Of a stretch of DNA of 64,000 nucleotides, positions 8,644-17,930 are shown one piece after another. Source of the DNA: Ureibacillus terrenus (GTDB taxonomy: Bacteria; Bacillota; Bacilli; Bacillales_A; Planococcaceae); the NCBI RefSeq assembly GCF_006569205.1, contig NZ_VIGD01000007.1, positions 94,025 through 158,024 on the forward strand, given 5' to 3'. The notes beneath the pieces were generated by a model, which searched no databases, was not told where the DNA came from, and saw only the letters and a program-made list of their open reading frames with translations. The translations under genes and the position numbers were made by a program. Within the stretch, counting starts at the first letter, position 1; each line of letters begins with the position of its first letter.

Positions 8644-8714
8644 AAGTTCTCCCCCATTTCTTCAAATTGCAAGCATCAATATCTTTTCAGACTATACTGT
8701 CAGGATTTCAGAAC

Positions 8715-10382
8715 TTACGGAATCATCCATGTGAGTACGGTGCTTTGTAAAAATGTAATGATACAAACGCTTAGGAGAAGGATTAAACTGTATTTTAAAG
8801 CGAATTTTAATAGCTCCGATTCTCTTCCTATCAATCCAACCGCCGCTGCGGCTACAGCCAATGTTTGCGGCGAAATCATTTTTCCTGTAACCCCGCCCGA
8901 GGTATTGGCTGCCAACGCAAGAACCGGATCCATTCCAATCGAATCGGCGGTTACTTGTTGCAGTTTGGCAAACAGTACGTTTGAAGAAGTGTCGGAACCT
9001 GTTACAAATACACCAATCCAACCAAGTACCGGCGAGAAGAACGGGAACAAGTCTCCCGTTTTTGCTAACACTAATCCCAAAGTCGTCATCATTCCGGCTG
9101 TATTTGCCACATATGCATAACCGACTACACAGCAAATCGTAAGCAATGGGAATTTTATTTCATTGATGGTTTCCACGAAGGTTTTTCCCCATTTTCCCCA
9201 GGAAACTTTTAATAGAAATTTGGAAATGATTGCGGCAAGTAAAATGGCTGTCCCCGCGGCACCTAATAACTCAAATTTATAAACCGCCGCAATTTCCTTG
9301 CCGGTCGAACCATCAATGACGACATTGTGTAAAAACGGAACTTCCGGATAGAACGTGAACGCACTCCCAACTTTATTGACAATCGTTAAAAATGCGTTCC
9401 CCCCTTCATATGTACCTAATAACACCTTTTTGAAAGACGGAATTCCCCAAGCAGAGATAAATAGCGTTAGTACAATAAACGGAGACCAGGCTCTTAAAAT
9501 TTGTCCACCAGAATAATGATTTTTTGTATCCTCCACTTGGCGATCCGTTTCAAAACGATAAATTTTTTTTGGCTGCCAGAAGCGCAAGAAAATCGTCAAA
9601 GCGATCAATGAAACCAGTGATGAAACGATATCCGGCAATTCCGCACCTAAATAGTTGGAACTCAAATATTGTGCCACCGCGAATGAAATTCCTGATATCA
9701 AAATGGCCGGTAATACTTCCAAAGCCCTTTTAAAACCGACCATAATGACAACTAATACAAATGGAATAAATACAGCGATGAGCGGCAATTGTCGGCCAAC
9801 CATCTTCGATATTTCCAAAGCAGGGATTCCTGTGATCCCTTCCATTACCGTAATCGGCACCCCGATTGCGCCAAATGCCACCGGAGCTGTATTCGCAATT
9901 AAACAGAGACCCGCCGCCTGCAATGGTTTAAATCCCAACCCAACAAGCAACGCTGCAGTGATTGCAACGGGAGCGCCAAATCCTGCCGCGCCTTCCAAAA
10001 ACGCTCCAAAAGAAAACGCTATCAAAATTGCCTGAATACGCCTGTCCGCTGTAATTGATAACACCGACGAACGAATCACATTAAAATGTCCTGTTTTTAC
10101 AGTCAAGTTATATAAAAATACCGATGTAATAATGATCCAACCAATCGGAATAATTCCGTATACAGCGCCTTGTGATGCAGAAGCCATCGCTGTAGTCACT
10201 GGCACTTTAAATGCTATGACCGCAATAGCAACGGCTATCATCAGAGTGGTCAGCCCCGCCATATAACCTTTCATTTTTTTGATCGCAAGAGCCCAAAAAA
10301 AATATAAAATTGGAATAGTTGCAACTAGTGCTGTCCATCCTAAACTGTTACCGACGGCTGTAAAATTTTGTGTAAATGTCAT
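8715..10382 (-). CDS. lutP: L-lactate permease
   Basis: The 555-residue protein belongs to the LctP/LldP family of lactate-proton symporters. Around twelve to fourteen hydrophobic segments are visible, with the family motifs GAFLEGAAGFGAPVAITAALLVGLGF (about 125-150), ANTAPVAFGAIGVPI (about 165-180) and, near the C-terminus, GVFVTGSDTSSNVLFAKLQ and ANTSGGVTGKMISPQ. GGGGGAAAAAGA precedes the ATG. It is divergent from lutR. The LutR-type palindrome TCATCTGATGA lies about 40 bases upstream, so it is probably repressed by LutR until lactate is present. The stop is 71 bases before pycA. Confidence 0.95.
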   Translation of the reverse strand: MTFTQNFTAVGNSLGWTALVATIPILYFFWALAIKKMKGYMAGLTTLMIAVAIAVIAFKVPVTTAMASASQGAVYGIIPIGWIIITSVFLYNLTVKTGHFNVIRSSVLSITADRRIQAILIAFSFGAFLEGAAGFGAPVAITAALLVGLGFKPLQAAGLCLIANTAPVAFGAIGVPITVMEGITGIPALEISKMVGRQLPLIAVFIPFVLVVIMVGFKRALEVLPAILISGISFAVAQYLSSNYLGAELPDIVSSLVSLIALTIFLRFWQPKKIYRFETDRQVEDTKNHYSGGQILRAWSPFIVLTLFISAWGIPSFKKVLLGTYEGGNAFLTIVNKVGSAFTFYPEVPFLHNVVIDGSTGKEIAAVYKFELLGAAGTAILLAAIISKFLLKVSWGKWGKTFVETINEIKFPLLTICCVVGYAYVANTAGMMTTLGLVLAKTGDLFPFFSPVLGWIGVFVTGSDTSSNVLFAKLQQVTADSIGMDPVLALAANTSGGVTGKMISPQTLAVAAAAVGLIGRESELLKFALKYSLILLLSVCIITFLQSTVLTWMIP

Positions 10383-10423
10383 TCTTTTTCCCCCAATACT
10401 TGTTTATATTATCCCTCATCAAA

Positions 10424-10434
10424 TCATCTGATGA
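10424..10434. promoter_or_regulatory. LutR operator upstream of lutP
   Basis: TCATCTGATGA is a perfect 11-bp palindrome identical to the one before lutA. A possible minus-strand -10, GATAAT, lies between it and the lutP start. FadR-type GntR regulators bind such short palindromes; assignment to LutR rests on the two copies flanking the lut genes. Confidence 0.75.
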
Positions 10435-10543
10435 CCTTATGACGTAGATTATAAATTGAATTTTTATAAAATTCAATGTTATTTTACTTAAACGACAATT
10501 TTTTCTGCGCTTTGCAAAGTCTTTGTAATAGTGGAGATTTTTC

Positions 10544-10569
10544 TATGTTCTTTATGTATAATGAACATA
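10544..10569 (+). promoter_or_regulatory. lutR -10 region within an inverted repeat
   Basis: TATAAT (10557-10562) is flanked by TATGTTC (10544-10550) and GAACATA (10563-10569), a 7+7 inverted repeat. No strong -35 is seen. The dyad differs from TCATCTGATGA and has the wrong orientation for a Bacillus LexA box. Confidence 0.5.
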
Positions 10570-10608
10570 ATAATCCGTGGATTTCACACAACGAACGAGG
10601 TGGACCAT

Positions 10609-11328
10609 TTGAAACTTGCAAAAGTGAAAACAAAAAAAATTTATGAAGAAGTTTGCGAAATACTTTATGAAAAAATCCGTTCCGGCGAATTAAAACCGGG
10701 CGATCGATTAGATTCTGTCGAATATTTGGCGGAGCAATTACAGGTAAGCAGATCCGCTGTCCGTGAAGCATTGGCCGCTTTGAAAGCAATGGGGCTCATT
10801 GAAGTGAAGCAGGGATCCGGCACTTTTGTAAAAGATTTTCCCAAACAAAAGCTGGACTTTCCACTGTCCACTGCCATCCTTAACCATAAAGAAAACGTTC
10901 CCCATTTGCTGGAATTAAGAAAAATCATCGAAGTCGGCACTGCTAGAAGCGCCGCAAAAAACAGAACAAAAGAAGATATTGAGATCTTAGAGGGGATTCT
11001 CGAGAAAATGAAAGAAGTGCAAGGGGATGAAGAACTTGGTGAAAAGGTGGATTTTGAATTCCATATGGCTATCGCAAATGCTTCCCATAATCCACTATTG
11101 CCGAATTTATTAAACCAGGTATCCGGCCTCACGATTGAATTGATGAGGGAAACAAGGAGAATTTGGCTGTTTTCGAAACAGACCACCCTCGAACAACTTT
11201 ATGATGAACATATGCAGATTTTTTTGGCTATCAAACAGCAAAATCCTGAACTTGCAGAACTGGCCATGTATTCCCATTTGAATAACGTAGAAAAAATTTT
11301 AATGAAATATTTCGATATGGCAGAATAA
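10609..11328 (+). CDS. lutR: FadR-subfamily GntR regulator, LutR-like
   Basis: The 239-residue repressor has an N-terminal winged helix (KTKKIYEEVCEILYEKIRSGEL, then LAEQLQVSRSAVREALAAL and GLIEVKQGSGTFV) and a C-terminal all-helical FadR/FCD ligand domain. This domain contains LLELRKIIEVGTARSAA, VDFEFHMAIANASHNPLL and DEHMQIFLAI, including the metal-binding Asp/His set. I chose a TTG start (MKLAKVKTKK) because ACGAGGTGG lies about six bases upstream; the ATG 26 codons earlier lies inside the promoter. Position between lutP and lutABC and the shared palindrome identify it as the lactate-responsive regulator. A terminator follows. Confidence 0.9.
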   Translation: MKLAKVKTKKIYEEVCEILYEKIRSGELKPGDRLDSVEYLAEQLQVSRSAVREALAALKAMGLIEVKQGSGTFVKDFPKQKLDFPLSTAILNHKENVPHLLELRKIIEVGTARSAAKNRTKEDIEILEGILEKMKEVQGDEELGEKVDFEFHMAIANASHNPLLPNLLNQVSGLTIELMRETRRIWLFSKQTTLEQLYDEHMQIFLAIKQQNPELAELAMYSHLNNVEKILMKYFDMAE

Positions 11329-11336
11329 GGCAAAGT

Positions 11337-11366
11337 GCAGAAGTTTATCCGACTTCTGCCCTTTTT
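11337..11366 (+). terminator. lutR terminator
   Basis: GCAGAAGT / ACTTCTGC followed by CCTTTTT. Confidence 0.85.
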
Positions 11367-11423
11367 ATGTTTTGTATTATCAAAAAATTATAGTAGAATT
11401 TAAAAAAATATGATAGCATTTTA

Positions 11424-11436
11424 GTCATCTGATGAC
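11424..11436. promoter_or_regulatory. LutR operator upstream of lutA
   Basis: GTCATCTGATGAC is a 13-bp palindrome containing the same TCATCTGATGA as upstream of lutP. It sits 24 bases before the lutA start. Confidence 0.8.
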
Positions 11437-11459
11437 CTGTTGATTTGGAGGGATTCATA

Positions 11460-12176
11460 ATGAAAGTCTCATTATTTGTGACATGCCTTGTCGATATGTT
11501 TCAAGGAAATGTAGGAAAGGCGACTGTGGAACTTCTTGAACGGCTTGGTTGTGAAATCGATTTCCCAACATCACAAGTTTGCTGCGGACAGCCGGCTTAT
11601 AACAGCGGGTATGTAGTAGAGTCAAAAGGTTCAATGAAAAATATGATTAAAGCATTTGAACATGCGGAATATGTTGTAACGCCATCCGGTTCCTGCGCAT
11701 ATATGTTCAAAGAATATCCGCATATTTTTAAAGGGGATCCGGAATGGGAACAAAAGGCTCAATGTTTAGCAGATAAAACCTTTGAATTGACCGACTTTAT
11801 TGTAAACGTTTTAAAAATTGAAAATGTCGGAGCCCGATTAAAAGGCAAAGCCACTTATCATACATCATGCCATATGACGAGACTTTTAGGAGTCAAAGAT
11901 GCACCCATCCGATTACTCAAAAATGTTGAAGGGCTGGAATATGTTGAACTTCTAGGAAAAGAACGCTGCTGTGGATTTGGCGGTACATTCTCTGTGAAAA
12001 TGGGGAATATTTCCGGAGAAATGGTGGATGAAAAAGTGCGAAATATCGAAGAAACAGGAGCGGATATTTTAGTTGGTGCGGATGCCGGTTGCCTCATGAA
12101 TATCGGAGGGCGAATCAGCCGCACTGGAAAACCGATTCGCGTCATGCATATTGCAGAAGTATTAAATAGTCGCTGA
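11460..12176 (+). CDS. lutA: Lactate utilisation protein A
   Basis: The 238-residue protein is LutA (YvfV/LldE family), a cysteine-rich subunit of the LutABC complex that oxidises L-lactate to pyruvate. Two CCG domains are visible: [11 protein letters not shown] near residue 40 and [13 protein letters not shown] near 175, plus [10 protein letters not shown] near 137. The ATG at 11460 has GGAGG eight bases upstream; the upstream TTG overlaps that site. It is the first gene of lutABC, controlled by the adjacent LutR operator. The gap to lutB is 13 bases. Confidence 0.95.
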   Translation: MKVSLFVTCLVDMFQGNVGKATVELLERLGCEIDFPTSQVCCGQPAYNSGYVVESKGSMKNMIKAFEHAEYVVTPSGSCAYMFKEYPHIFKGDPEWEQKAQCLADKTFELTDFIVNVLKIENVGARLKGKATYHTSCHMTRLLGVKDAPIRLLKNVEGLEYVELLGKERCCGFGGTFSVKMGNISGEMVDEKVRNIEETGADILVGADAGCLMNIGGRISRTGKPIRVMHIAEVLNSR

Positions 12177-12189
12177 GGGGGGATTTATG

Positions 12190-13614
12190 ATGGCTATGAA
12201 AACAAGTGATGAACAATTCAAAGAACGTGTGGAGAAAAACTTAAACGATAGCTTTATGCGCGGCGCCATTTCCGCTGCACAAGCCCGGTTCCAAACCCGC
12301 CGGCAAGCCCGCGTAGAAGAATTAGGGAACTGGGAAGAATGGCGGGCCCATGGAGAAGAAATTCGAAAACACGTTCTAGAAAATTTAGATGCCTATCTTT
12401 ATGAATTGAGCGAAAATGTGGAAAAACGGGGCGGCCATGTATTTTTCGCTAAAACGAAAGAAGAGGCTTCGGATTATATAAAAAACATCGCCACCCAAAA
12501 ACAGGCGAAAAAAATCGTCAAATCCAAATCGATGGTAACGGAAGAAATCAATTTAAATGCCGAGCTGGAAGAAATTGGCTGCAAAGTGGTGGAAACCGAT
12601 CTTGCGGAGTTCATTCTGCAATTAAATGACCACGAACCACCTTCACATATCATTGTGCCGTCATTGCATAAAAACCGCCGCCAAATACGGGAAATCTTTG
12701 CAAAAGCGGGCTATGACAAATCGGAGCAGCCTGAAGAAATGGCGCTTTTTGCCCGCAAAACATTGCGCCAGGAATATTTAACGGCAGATATCGGCATTAC
12801 CGGCTGCAACTTTGCCATTGCGGAAAGCGGCACAGTGACGCTTGTTACAAACGAAGGAAATGCCGACCTTGTATCGGCCTTGCCAAAAACCCAAATCGTT
12901 GTGATGGGAATGGAACGAATCGTGCCGACTTTTGAGGAAATGGAAGTGCTTGTCAGTTTATTAACACGCAGCTCGGTCGGCCAGCGATTAACAAGCTATG
13001 TCACATTGCTGACAGGCCCTAAAGGAGAATACGAAACGGACGGCCCTGAAGAATTCCACTTAGTCATTGTAGATAATGGACGTTCGAAGATTTTAGGAAG
13101 CGAATTCCAGCCGATACTTCAATGTATCCGCTGCGCAGCGTGCGTCAATGTTTGCCCGGTATATCGCCATGTAGGAGGCCACACTTACGGGTCCATTTAT
13201 TCCGGTCCGATTGGTGCTGTTTTATCGCCGCTCCTTGGAGGATATGAAGATTTCAAAGAATTGCCGTATGCTTCAAGCCTTTGCGGTGCTTGTACAGAGG
13301 TGTGCCCTGTAAAAATCCCGTTGCATCAATTATTGCATTTGCATCGCCAAAAAATTGTGGAACAGGAAGGGAAGGCGCCGATTTCAGAACGTCTAATCAT
13401 GAAAGCGTTTGGGCTGGGGGCATCCTCTTCGCCGCTCTTTAATGTGGCAGCCAAAGTCGCTTCACCAATCATGTCTCCTTTTGCAAGAGATGACAAAATC
13501 ACAAGCGGACCAGGGCCACTAAAAGCATGGACGGAAGTGCGGGATTTCCCTGCCCCAAATAAAGAAAGCTTCCGCCATTGGATGAAGCAGCGCCAGAAAG
13601 GGGAGAAATCATGA
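12190..13614 (+). CDS. lutB: Lactate utilisation protein B, iron-sulfur subunit
   Basis: The 474-residue protein combines an N-terminal LUD domain (about 60-290, with [16 protein letters not shown] and [23 protein letters not shown]) with a C-terminal ferredoxin-like part carrying [14 protein letters not shown] near 310 and [13 protein letters not shown] near 360. These would bind two [4Fe-4S] clusters that take electrons from lactate oxidation. GAGGGGGG lies seven bases before the ATG at 12190 (MAMK); ATGs at 12187 and 12196 are alternatives. The stop overlaps the lutC start (ATGA), showing coupling. Confidence 0.95.
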   Translation: MAMKTSDEQFKERVEKNLNDSFMRGAISAAQARFQTRRQARVEELGNWEEWRAHGEEIRKHVLENLDAYLYELSENVEKRGGHVFFAKTKEEASDYIKNIATQKQAKKIVKSKSMVTEEINLNAELEEIGCKVVETDLAEFILQLNDHEPPSHIIVPSLHKNRRQIREIFAKAGYDKSEQPEEMALFARKTLRQEYLTADIGITGCNFAIAESGTVTLVTNEGNADLVSALPKTQIVVMGMERIVPTFEEMEVLVSLLTRSSVGQRLTSYVTLLTGPKGEYETDGPEEFHLVIVDNGRSKILGSEFQPILQCIRCAACVNVCPVYRHVGGHTYGSIYSGPIGAVLSPLLGGYEDFKELPYASSLCGACTEVCPVKIPLHQLLHLHRQKIVEQEGKAPISERLIMKAFGLGASSSPLFNVAAKVASPIMSPFARDDKITSGPGPLKAWTEVRDFPAPNKESFRHWMKQRQKGEKS

Positions 13615-14318
13615 CCATTCAAAATCGCGATGAATTTCTAAATCAAATTGCCAAAAGCCTCGGCCGCCCTGTCAAAACCAAAGTGGAACGTCCGGTTTGG
13701 AAGCACGCTCCGCAGCTTGAAGTATTAAAAAATGCGTCTCAAGATGAACTGGTGGAAGTATTGAAACAACAGTGCCAAAATATTCATACAACCTTTGTCC
13801 AAACGGATACTGCCAATTTGCCGAATGTGCTTCAACAAGTGGTAACGGATTTCGGCGGAGAGTCGGTCATCACGTGGAATGATGAACGATTTGAAAAATT
13901 CGGCGTCAAAAAATTGATGGAAATTTGGCCTGAAACAGGCATAAAGGTTTATGAATGGAATCCTGATACGCCGAAAGAAAACATACGGCAAGCGGAACAG
14001 GCAAACATCGGTATTACTATCAGCGAAATGACATTGGCCGAATCTGCAACGGCCATGCTGTGCAGCCATCCGAAACGGGGACGCGCCATGAACTTTCTGC
14101 CGCAAAACATGATCGTGCTGATCCCAAAAAGCACCATTGTGCCAAGAATGACGCAGGCTGCCCAAAAAATCCATCAGCAAATTGAAAAGGGGCAACAACT
14201 GCCGTCTTGCATTTTATTTATGTCAGGGCCAAGCAATTCTGCCGATATTGAATCTGTCTTAATTGTTGGGGTCCATGGACCGGTTAACGCAACGTACATT
14301 GTAATCGAAGATCAATAA
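13611..14318 (+). CDS. lutC: Lactate utilisation protein C
   Basis: The 235-residue protein is a single LUD domain (YkgG family), third subunit of LutABC. Motifs include [31 protein letters not shown] in the centre and [20 protein letters not shown] near the C-terminus, both typical of LutC. GGGGAGAAATC precedes the ATG, which overlaps the lutB stop by four bases. The operon ends at a stem-loop terminator. Confidence 0.95.
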   Translation: MTIQNRDEFLNQIAKSLGRPVKTKVERPVWKHAPQLEVLKNASQDELVEVLKQQCQNIHTTFVQTDTANLPNVLQQVVTDFGGESVITWNDERFEKFGVKKLMEIWPETGIKVYEWNPDTPKENIRQAEQANIGITISEMTLAESATAMLCSHPKRGRAMNFLPQNMIVLIPKSTIVPRMTQAAQKIHQQIEKGQQLPSCILFMSGPSNSADIESVLIVGVHGPVNATYIVIEDQ

Positions 14319-14340
14319 ATGTTTGTTTTCCCATCTTACA

Positions 14341-14382
14341 AAAGTCGTAATGATGTACAATCAACATCTTGCGACTTTTTTT
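14341..14382 (+). terminator. lutABC terminator
   Basis: AAAGTCG-taa-TGATGT / ACATC-ttg-CGACTTT plus TTTT. Confidence 0.85.
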
Positions 14383-14541
14383 GCATATGAATTTTTAAGC
14401 ACGCTTTTATCTTTGCTTATGAAAAATCTTGCCTATAATCTTTTAAATACTCAACTGGCATCTTAAATAACTCGATCTTATAATTGATGAACAAGGAATA
14501 TTTACCCTGTAGTGGATCGGAATAAAAAAAGGAGGATTTTT

Positions 14542-15159
14542 ATGAAAGTGATCGTATTTGGATCAACCGGTGGCGTCGGCCGACAGGTTGTAAAGCAAGC
14601 ATTAGAAAAGGGCTTTGAAGTAACTGCATTTGTACGCACCCCATCCAAAATGGAACTCAAACATGAAAAGTTACATGTGATACAAGGCGATGCCTTCAAT
14701 AAAAAAGAAGTATCTGCAGCAATTGCAGGCCATGATGTAGTCGTATCCTGTCTAGGGTCAAGCAAAGGGATGAAAAAATCGACGGAACTTGAAGAAATGA
14801 CAAAAAATATCGTGGATGGCATGAAAAAACATCATGTCAAACGAATCATCTACACGGCTTCCGCGGGGATTGACGGGGAAATTCCGGGAATCAGCGGAAA
14901 AATGGTGATGCAAATGTTGAAACATGCCCTCGCCGACCATCGCAATGCAGTGAATTATATTAAATCGAATGAATTGAGTTATACGATTGTACGGCCTATG
15001 GGGTTAACAAATGATCCTTTCACCGGAAAGTACAGGGAAGCAAAAGAAGGGGTGCCAAAAAACTCGCGCACCATTCCGCGGGCGGATGTAGCACATTTTA
15101 TTGTGAAAGCATTGACGGATGAACAATATGAAAACGCATCAATTGCTATTGCAACATAA
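14542..15159 (+). CDS. NAD(P)-binding atypical short-chain dehydrogenase
   Basis: The 205-residue protein has a Rossmann fold with the dinucleotide loop GSTGGVGRQVVKQALEKG at residues 8-25 and later VIQGDAF, VVSCLGS and RIIYTASAGIDG. The pattern fits NmrA-like/atypical SDR proteins (NAD(P)H-binding, often annotated as flavin-reductase- or epimerase-like). There is no YxxxK catalytic pair of classical SDRs in the expected place, so a sensor or reductase role is open. AAAAAGGAGG lies seven bases before the ATG. It is followed by a PadR regulator on the same strand, 172 bases on; a functional link is possible but not shown. Confidence 0.8.
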   Translation: MKVIVFGSTGGVGRQVVKQALEKGFEVTAFVRTPSKMELKHEKLHVIQGDAFNKKEVSAAIAGHDVVVSCLGSSKGMKKSTELEEMTKNIVDGMKKHHVKRIIYTASAGIDGEIPGISGKMVMQMLKHALADHRNAVNYIKSNELSYTIVRPMGLTNDPFTGKYREAKEGVPKNSRTIPRADVAHFIVKALTDEQYENASIAIAT

Positions 15160-15331
15160 TGCAAAACAAATTTCATCGATGCAACAGTTAATCATTCAAA
15201 CCGGAAACCAATCAAAAGCATTGGATTCGCTCACGATATGTCCTTCCGGCTTCCCCGGATGACGCCCATTTGACTATGAAAAAAATTTACGGGAAAATAT
15301 ACTTTGTATTCCAAAATGAAAGGCGGATTTC

Positions 15332-15850
15332 ATGAAACATCGCTCTCTAATATTGCTCGGGTTGCTTATGGGACAAAGCCAGCACGGATATCAAATCAAT
15401 GAATTCATTGAAAGAAACTTAAATACAGTAACCGATATGAAAAAGCCGACCGCCTATGCCACTTTGGATAAACTTCATCAACAAGGGTATATCGACATCC
15501 AATTAGAACAAGAAGGAAACCGGCCTACGCGGAAAGTTTATTCCATCAACGAGAAAGGCCGGGAATATTTTTATCAATTGCTCATTGAAAATCTCTCGTC
15601 TGCAGAAACGGTTCATTATAAAGGCGATATCGGGTTGATGTTTATAGACTTTCTTCCAATGGAAAAGGTGATTTCCTCCTTAAAAGAACGATTGGAGAAG
15701 AACAAAAAAATGATGGAATCACTTAAACAGACCCCGGCACACGAAATACGGTTCGGAGTGAACTTGGCCGTTGAACATAAAATTGCAATGTTGGAAGCGG
15801 AAATTGCCTTTCTTGAAAAAACCATCCAGAAACTTCATCACGCAGATTAA
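15332..15850 (+). CDS. PadR-family transcriptional regulator
   Basis: The 172-residue protein begins with a PadR winged helix: SLILLGLLMGQSQHGYQINEFIE, then KPTAYATLDKLHQQGYIDIQLEQEGNRPTRKVYSINEKG. It ends in a helical Vir-like dimerisation arm from about residue 110, with two long amphipathic helices. GAAAGGCGG precedes the ATG. It lies directly upstream of an ABC permease/ATPase pair separated by tandem palindromes, the standard arrangement in which PadR represses an exporter and responds to its substrate. Confidence 0.88.
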   Translation: MKHRSLILLGLLMGQSQHGYQINEFIERNLNTVTDMKKPTAYATLDKLHQQGYIDIQLEQEGNRPTRKVYSINEKGREYFYQLLIENLSSAETVHYKGDIGLMFIDFLPMEKVISSLKERLEKNKKMMESLKQTPAHEIRFGVNLAVEHKIAMLEAEIAFLEKTIQKLHHAD

Positions 15851-15907
15851 TTTCCACACATCTTTTAAATGGGCACATGGGATGGTTCCTATTTTCTCTA
15901 GAATTGA

Positions 15908-15927
15908 CAACAGATTATTATCTGTTG
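15908..15927. promoter_or_regulatory. Palindrome upstream of the ABC genes (site 1)
   Basis: CAACAGAT-TATT-ATCTGTTG is a perfect 8+8 dyad just upstream of site 2. Without a T-tract it is more likely an operator than a terminator. Confidence 0.55.
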
Positions 15928-15931
15928 CCCA

Positions 15932-15971
15932 AATAGTCAAGATTGACTATTCACAAAAATACTAATATACT
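15932..15971 (+). promoter_or_regulatory. ABC transporter promoter with operator dyad
   Basis: TTGACT (15943-15948), 17 bases and TATACT (15966-15971) give a near-consensus sigma-A promoter. AATAGTCAA-GA-TTGACTATT (15932-15951) is a perfect 9+9 dyad covering the -35. A shorter dyad, GTCAT-AC-ATGAC (15979-15990), sits at the expected start of transcription. Confidence 0.75.
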
Positions 15972-16022
15972 CGTAATAGTCATACATGACCATTTAGAAT
16001 ACCGATAAGGAGTGGACAAATA

Positions 16023-17141
16023 TTGTATCTCGCAATCAAAGAGCTAAAGCACAGCAAACTGCGTTTTTTACTGATCGGGGCAATTACCGTTCTCATTGCA
16101 TGGCTCGTATTTATTCTCTGCGGTCTCGGTAACGGCCTTACCACATTAAGTGCCGCCACATTAAAAAATATGGATGCCGACTATGTTGCATTTGAAGAAG
16201 GATCAAGAGCTTCCATGAGCCGCTCCGTAATCAGCGAAACATTGGTCGACGATTTAAAACAACAATCCGGTGTCGAAGATGCGTCGCCAGTAGGGGCAAC
16301 ATCGTTGACAGTCATCAATGAATCATCTTCCGACAATGAAAAAGTGGACGTTTCTATTATAGGAGTGATTCCCGGCAGCTTCCTAGAACCTGAAATTGTT
16401 GAAGGAAAACCCCTTCAAAAAGATCAGCCTTTGGAAGTTATCGCCAATGATTCCTTGAAGAAAAAAGGTTATGAAGTCGGGGACACGTTAAAAATTGAAG
16501 GATCACTGGAAAAAATGAAAATTGTCGGGTTTGTGACGAATGAAACATACAACCACTTGCCGGCCATATTTACCACTTTAGATAAATGGCGATCAATCCA
16601 GTTTGCAGCGCCCGGTTCAAACAAAGGTGTCGAAAAACCGGTCAATGCGATTGTAATGCAAGGGGAAAACATCAATGCTGAAAAGTTAAACAAAGAATTT
16701 GACAATATTGAAGTCGTAACAAAGGCAAAAGCCATCCAAGGAGTGCCCGGTTATAAAGAGGAAAACGGCACCATCATGATGATGCTGACATTCCTTTTGG
16801 TCATTTCAGCATTTGTATTGGGTGTTTTCTTCTACGTACTCACATTGCAAAAATCCAATCAATTCGGCGTCTTGAAAGCTATTGGGGCTAGCAATCGTTT
16901 CCTTGCCAAAATCATTGTTTCCCAAGTGTTCTTGCTGTCACTGACGAGCGTAATCATCGGAATCTTGCTGACTTATGTGACAGCCCTCATTCTGCCGGAT
17001 GAAATGCCATTTGCGCTTGACGTGAAACTGGTCATTTTATACTCCATTTTATTGATTTTGATTTCGACATTAGGATCACTGGCTTCTGTCCGCAGAATTG
17101 TAAAAATTGATCCACTGCTAGCGATAGGGAGGGTAGAATAA
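16023..17141 (+). CDS. ABC transporter permease, FtsX/MacB type
   Basis: The 372-residue membrane protein has one N-terminal helix (FLLIGAITVLIAWLVFILCGLGN), a large extracytoplasmic MacB-like domain (about 45-245) and three C-terminal helices (MMMLTFLLVISAFVLGVFFYVLTLQ, then SQVFLLSLTSVIIGILLTYV and LVILYSILLILISTLGSLASV). The FtsX motif GVLKAIGASNRFLAKIIVSQV is present. The TTG start follows AAGGAGTGG at seven bases. It overlaps the ATPase gene by one base (TAATG). Such exporters carry peptides, lipoproteins or antimicrobials; the substrate is unknown. Confidence 0.88.
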   Translation: MYLAIKELKHSKLRFLLIGAITVLIAWLVFILCGLGNGLTTLSAATLKNMDADYVAFEEGSRASMSRSVISETLVDDLKQQSGVEDASPVGATSLTVINESSSDNEKVDVSIIGVIPGSFLEPEIVEGKPLQKDQPLEVIANDSLKKKGYEVGDTLKIEGSLEKMKIVGFVTNETYNHLPAIFTTLDKWRSIQFAAPGSNKGVEKPVNAIVMQGENINAEKLNKEFDNIEVVTKAKAIQGVPGYKEENGTIMMMLTFLLVISAFVLGVFFYVLTLQKSNQFGVLKAIGASNRFLAKIIVSQVFLLSLTSVIIGILLTYVTALILPDEMPFALDVKLVILYSILLILISTLGSLASVRRIVKIDPLLAIGRVE

Positions 17142-17836
17142 TGCCTGTTTTGGAATTCAAAAACGTTTCTAAAATTTACAAACAAGGAGAAAATGAAGTC
17201 CAAGCCCTGAATGATGTATCGCTGACAGTGGAACAAGGAGAATTTATTGCTGTCATTGGTCCATCAGGTTCAGGAAAAAGTACATTCTTATCAATTGCAG
17301 GGGCCCTCTTGAATCCTACACAAGGCGAGGTCATTCTGAACGGCAAAAACCTTCATGAAATCAAACCGAAAGATTTGGCCAAAGTGCGCCTTCATGAAAT
17401 AGGCTTCATCTTGCAGACAAGCAATCTTGTCCCTTATTTAAATGTGCTTGATCAATTGCTTGTCGTAAAAAGAATGGCCGGAAAAGTGACGAAAGAGGAC
17501 AAGCAATATGCCATTCAATTGTTGCAAGAACTCGGTTTGGGGGAAAAATTGAAAAAATTCCCTGAACAATTGTCCGGGGGAGAACGGCAACGGACCGCCA
17601 TCGCCCGCGCCTTTATGAACAATCCATCCATCATCCTGGCAGACGAACCGACTGCAAGCCTGGATTCAAAAAGAGCTTTTGAAGTCGTCCAACTGATTGC
17701 AAAAGAAACAAAACTAAGAAATAAAGCAGCCATCATGGTAACCCATGACGAACGTATGCTTGAGTATTGCGATAAAGTTTATCGAATGGAAGACGGCAGA
17801 TTGTCATTGGACGAAACTTCCACACATAAAAAATAA
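17141..17836 (+). CDS. ABC transporter ATP-binding protein
   Basis: The 231-residue ATPase belongs to the LolD/MacB/SalX class. Walker A GPSGSGKST is at residues 39-47, the Q-loop near 87 (GFILQTSNLVPYLNV), signature LSGGERQRTAIARAF near 143, Walker B IILADEPTASLDS near 165, and the switch His in VTHDERMLEYCD. It pairs with the overlapping FtsX-like permease, so the functional exporter is probably a homodimer of each. The unit ends at a strong terminator. Confidence 0.92.
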   Translation: MPVLEFKNVSKIYKQGENEVQALNDVSLTVEQGEFIAVIGPSGSGKSTFLSIAGALLNPTQGEVILNGKNLHEIKPKDLAKVRLHEIGFILQTSNLVPYLNVLDQLLVVKRMAGKVTKEDKQYAIQLLQELGLGEKLKKFPEQLSGGERQRTAIARAFMNNPSIILADEPTASLDSKRAFEVVQLIAKETKLRNKAAIMVTHDERMLEYCDKVYRMEDGRLSLDETSTHKK

Positions 17837-17886
17837 TCGGTGGAAGAAAGGGAATCCGTTAACCCGGCCAATGACAAACTGAAAGA

Positions 17887-17921
17887 GAGAGGCCATATAT
17901 CATGGAGGCCTCTCCCTTTTT
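17887..17921 (+). terminator. Terminator of the ABC operon
   Basis: GAGAGGCC / GGCCTCTC followed by CCTTTTT. Confidence 0.9.
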
Positions 17922-17930
17922 GTTCGGCTT

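Noticed and set aside
8660..8705. Imperfect CAGACTATACTGTCAG dyad between lutP and pycA
   Set aside because: Symmetry is poor and there is no T-tract, so neither operator nor terminator is convincing.
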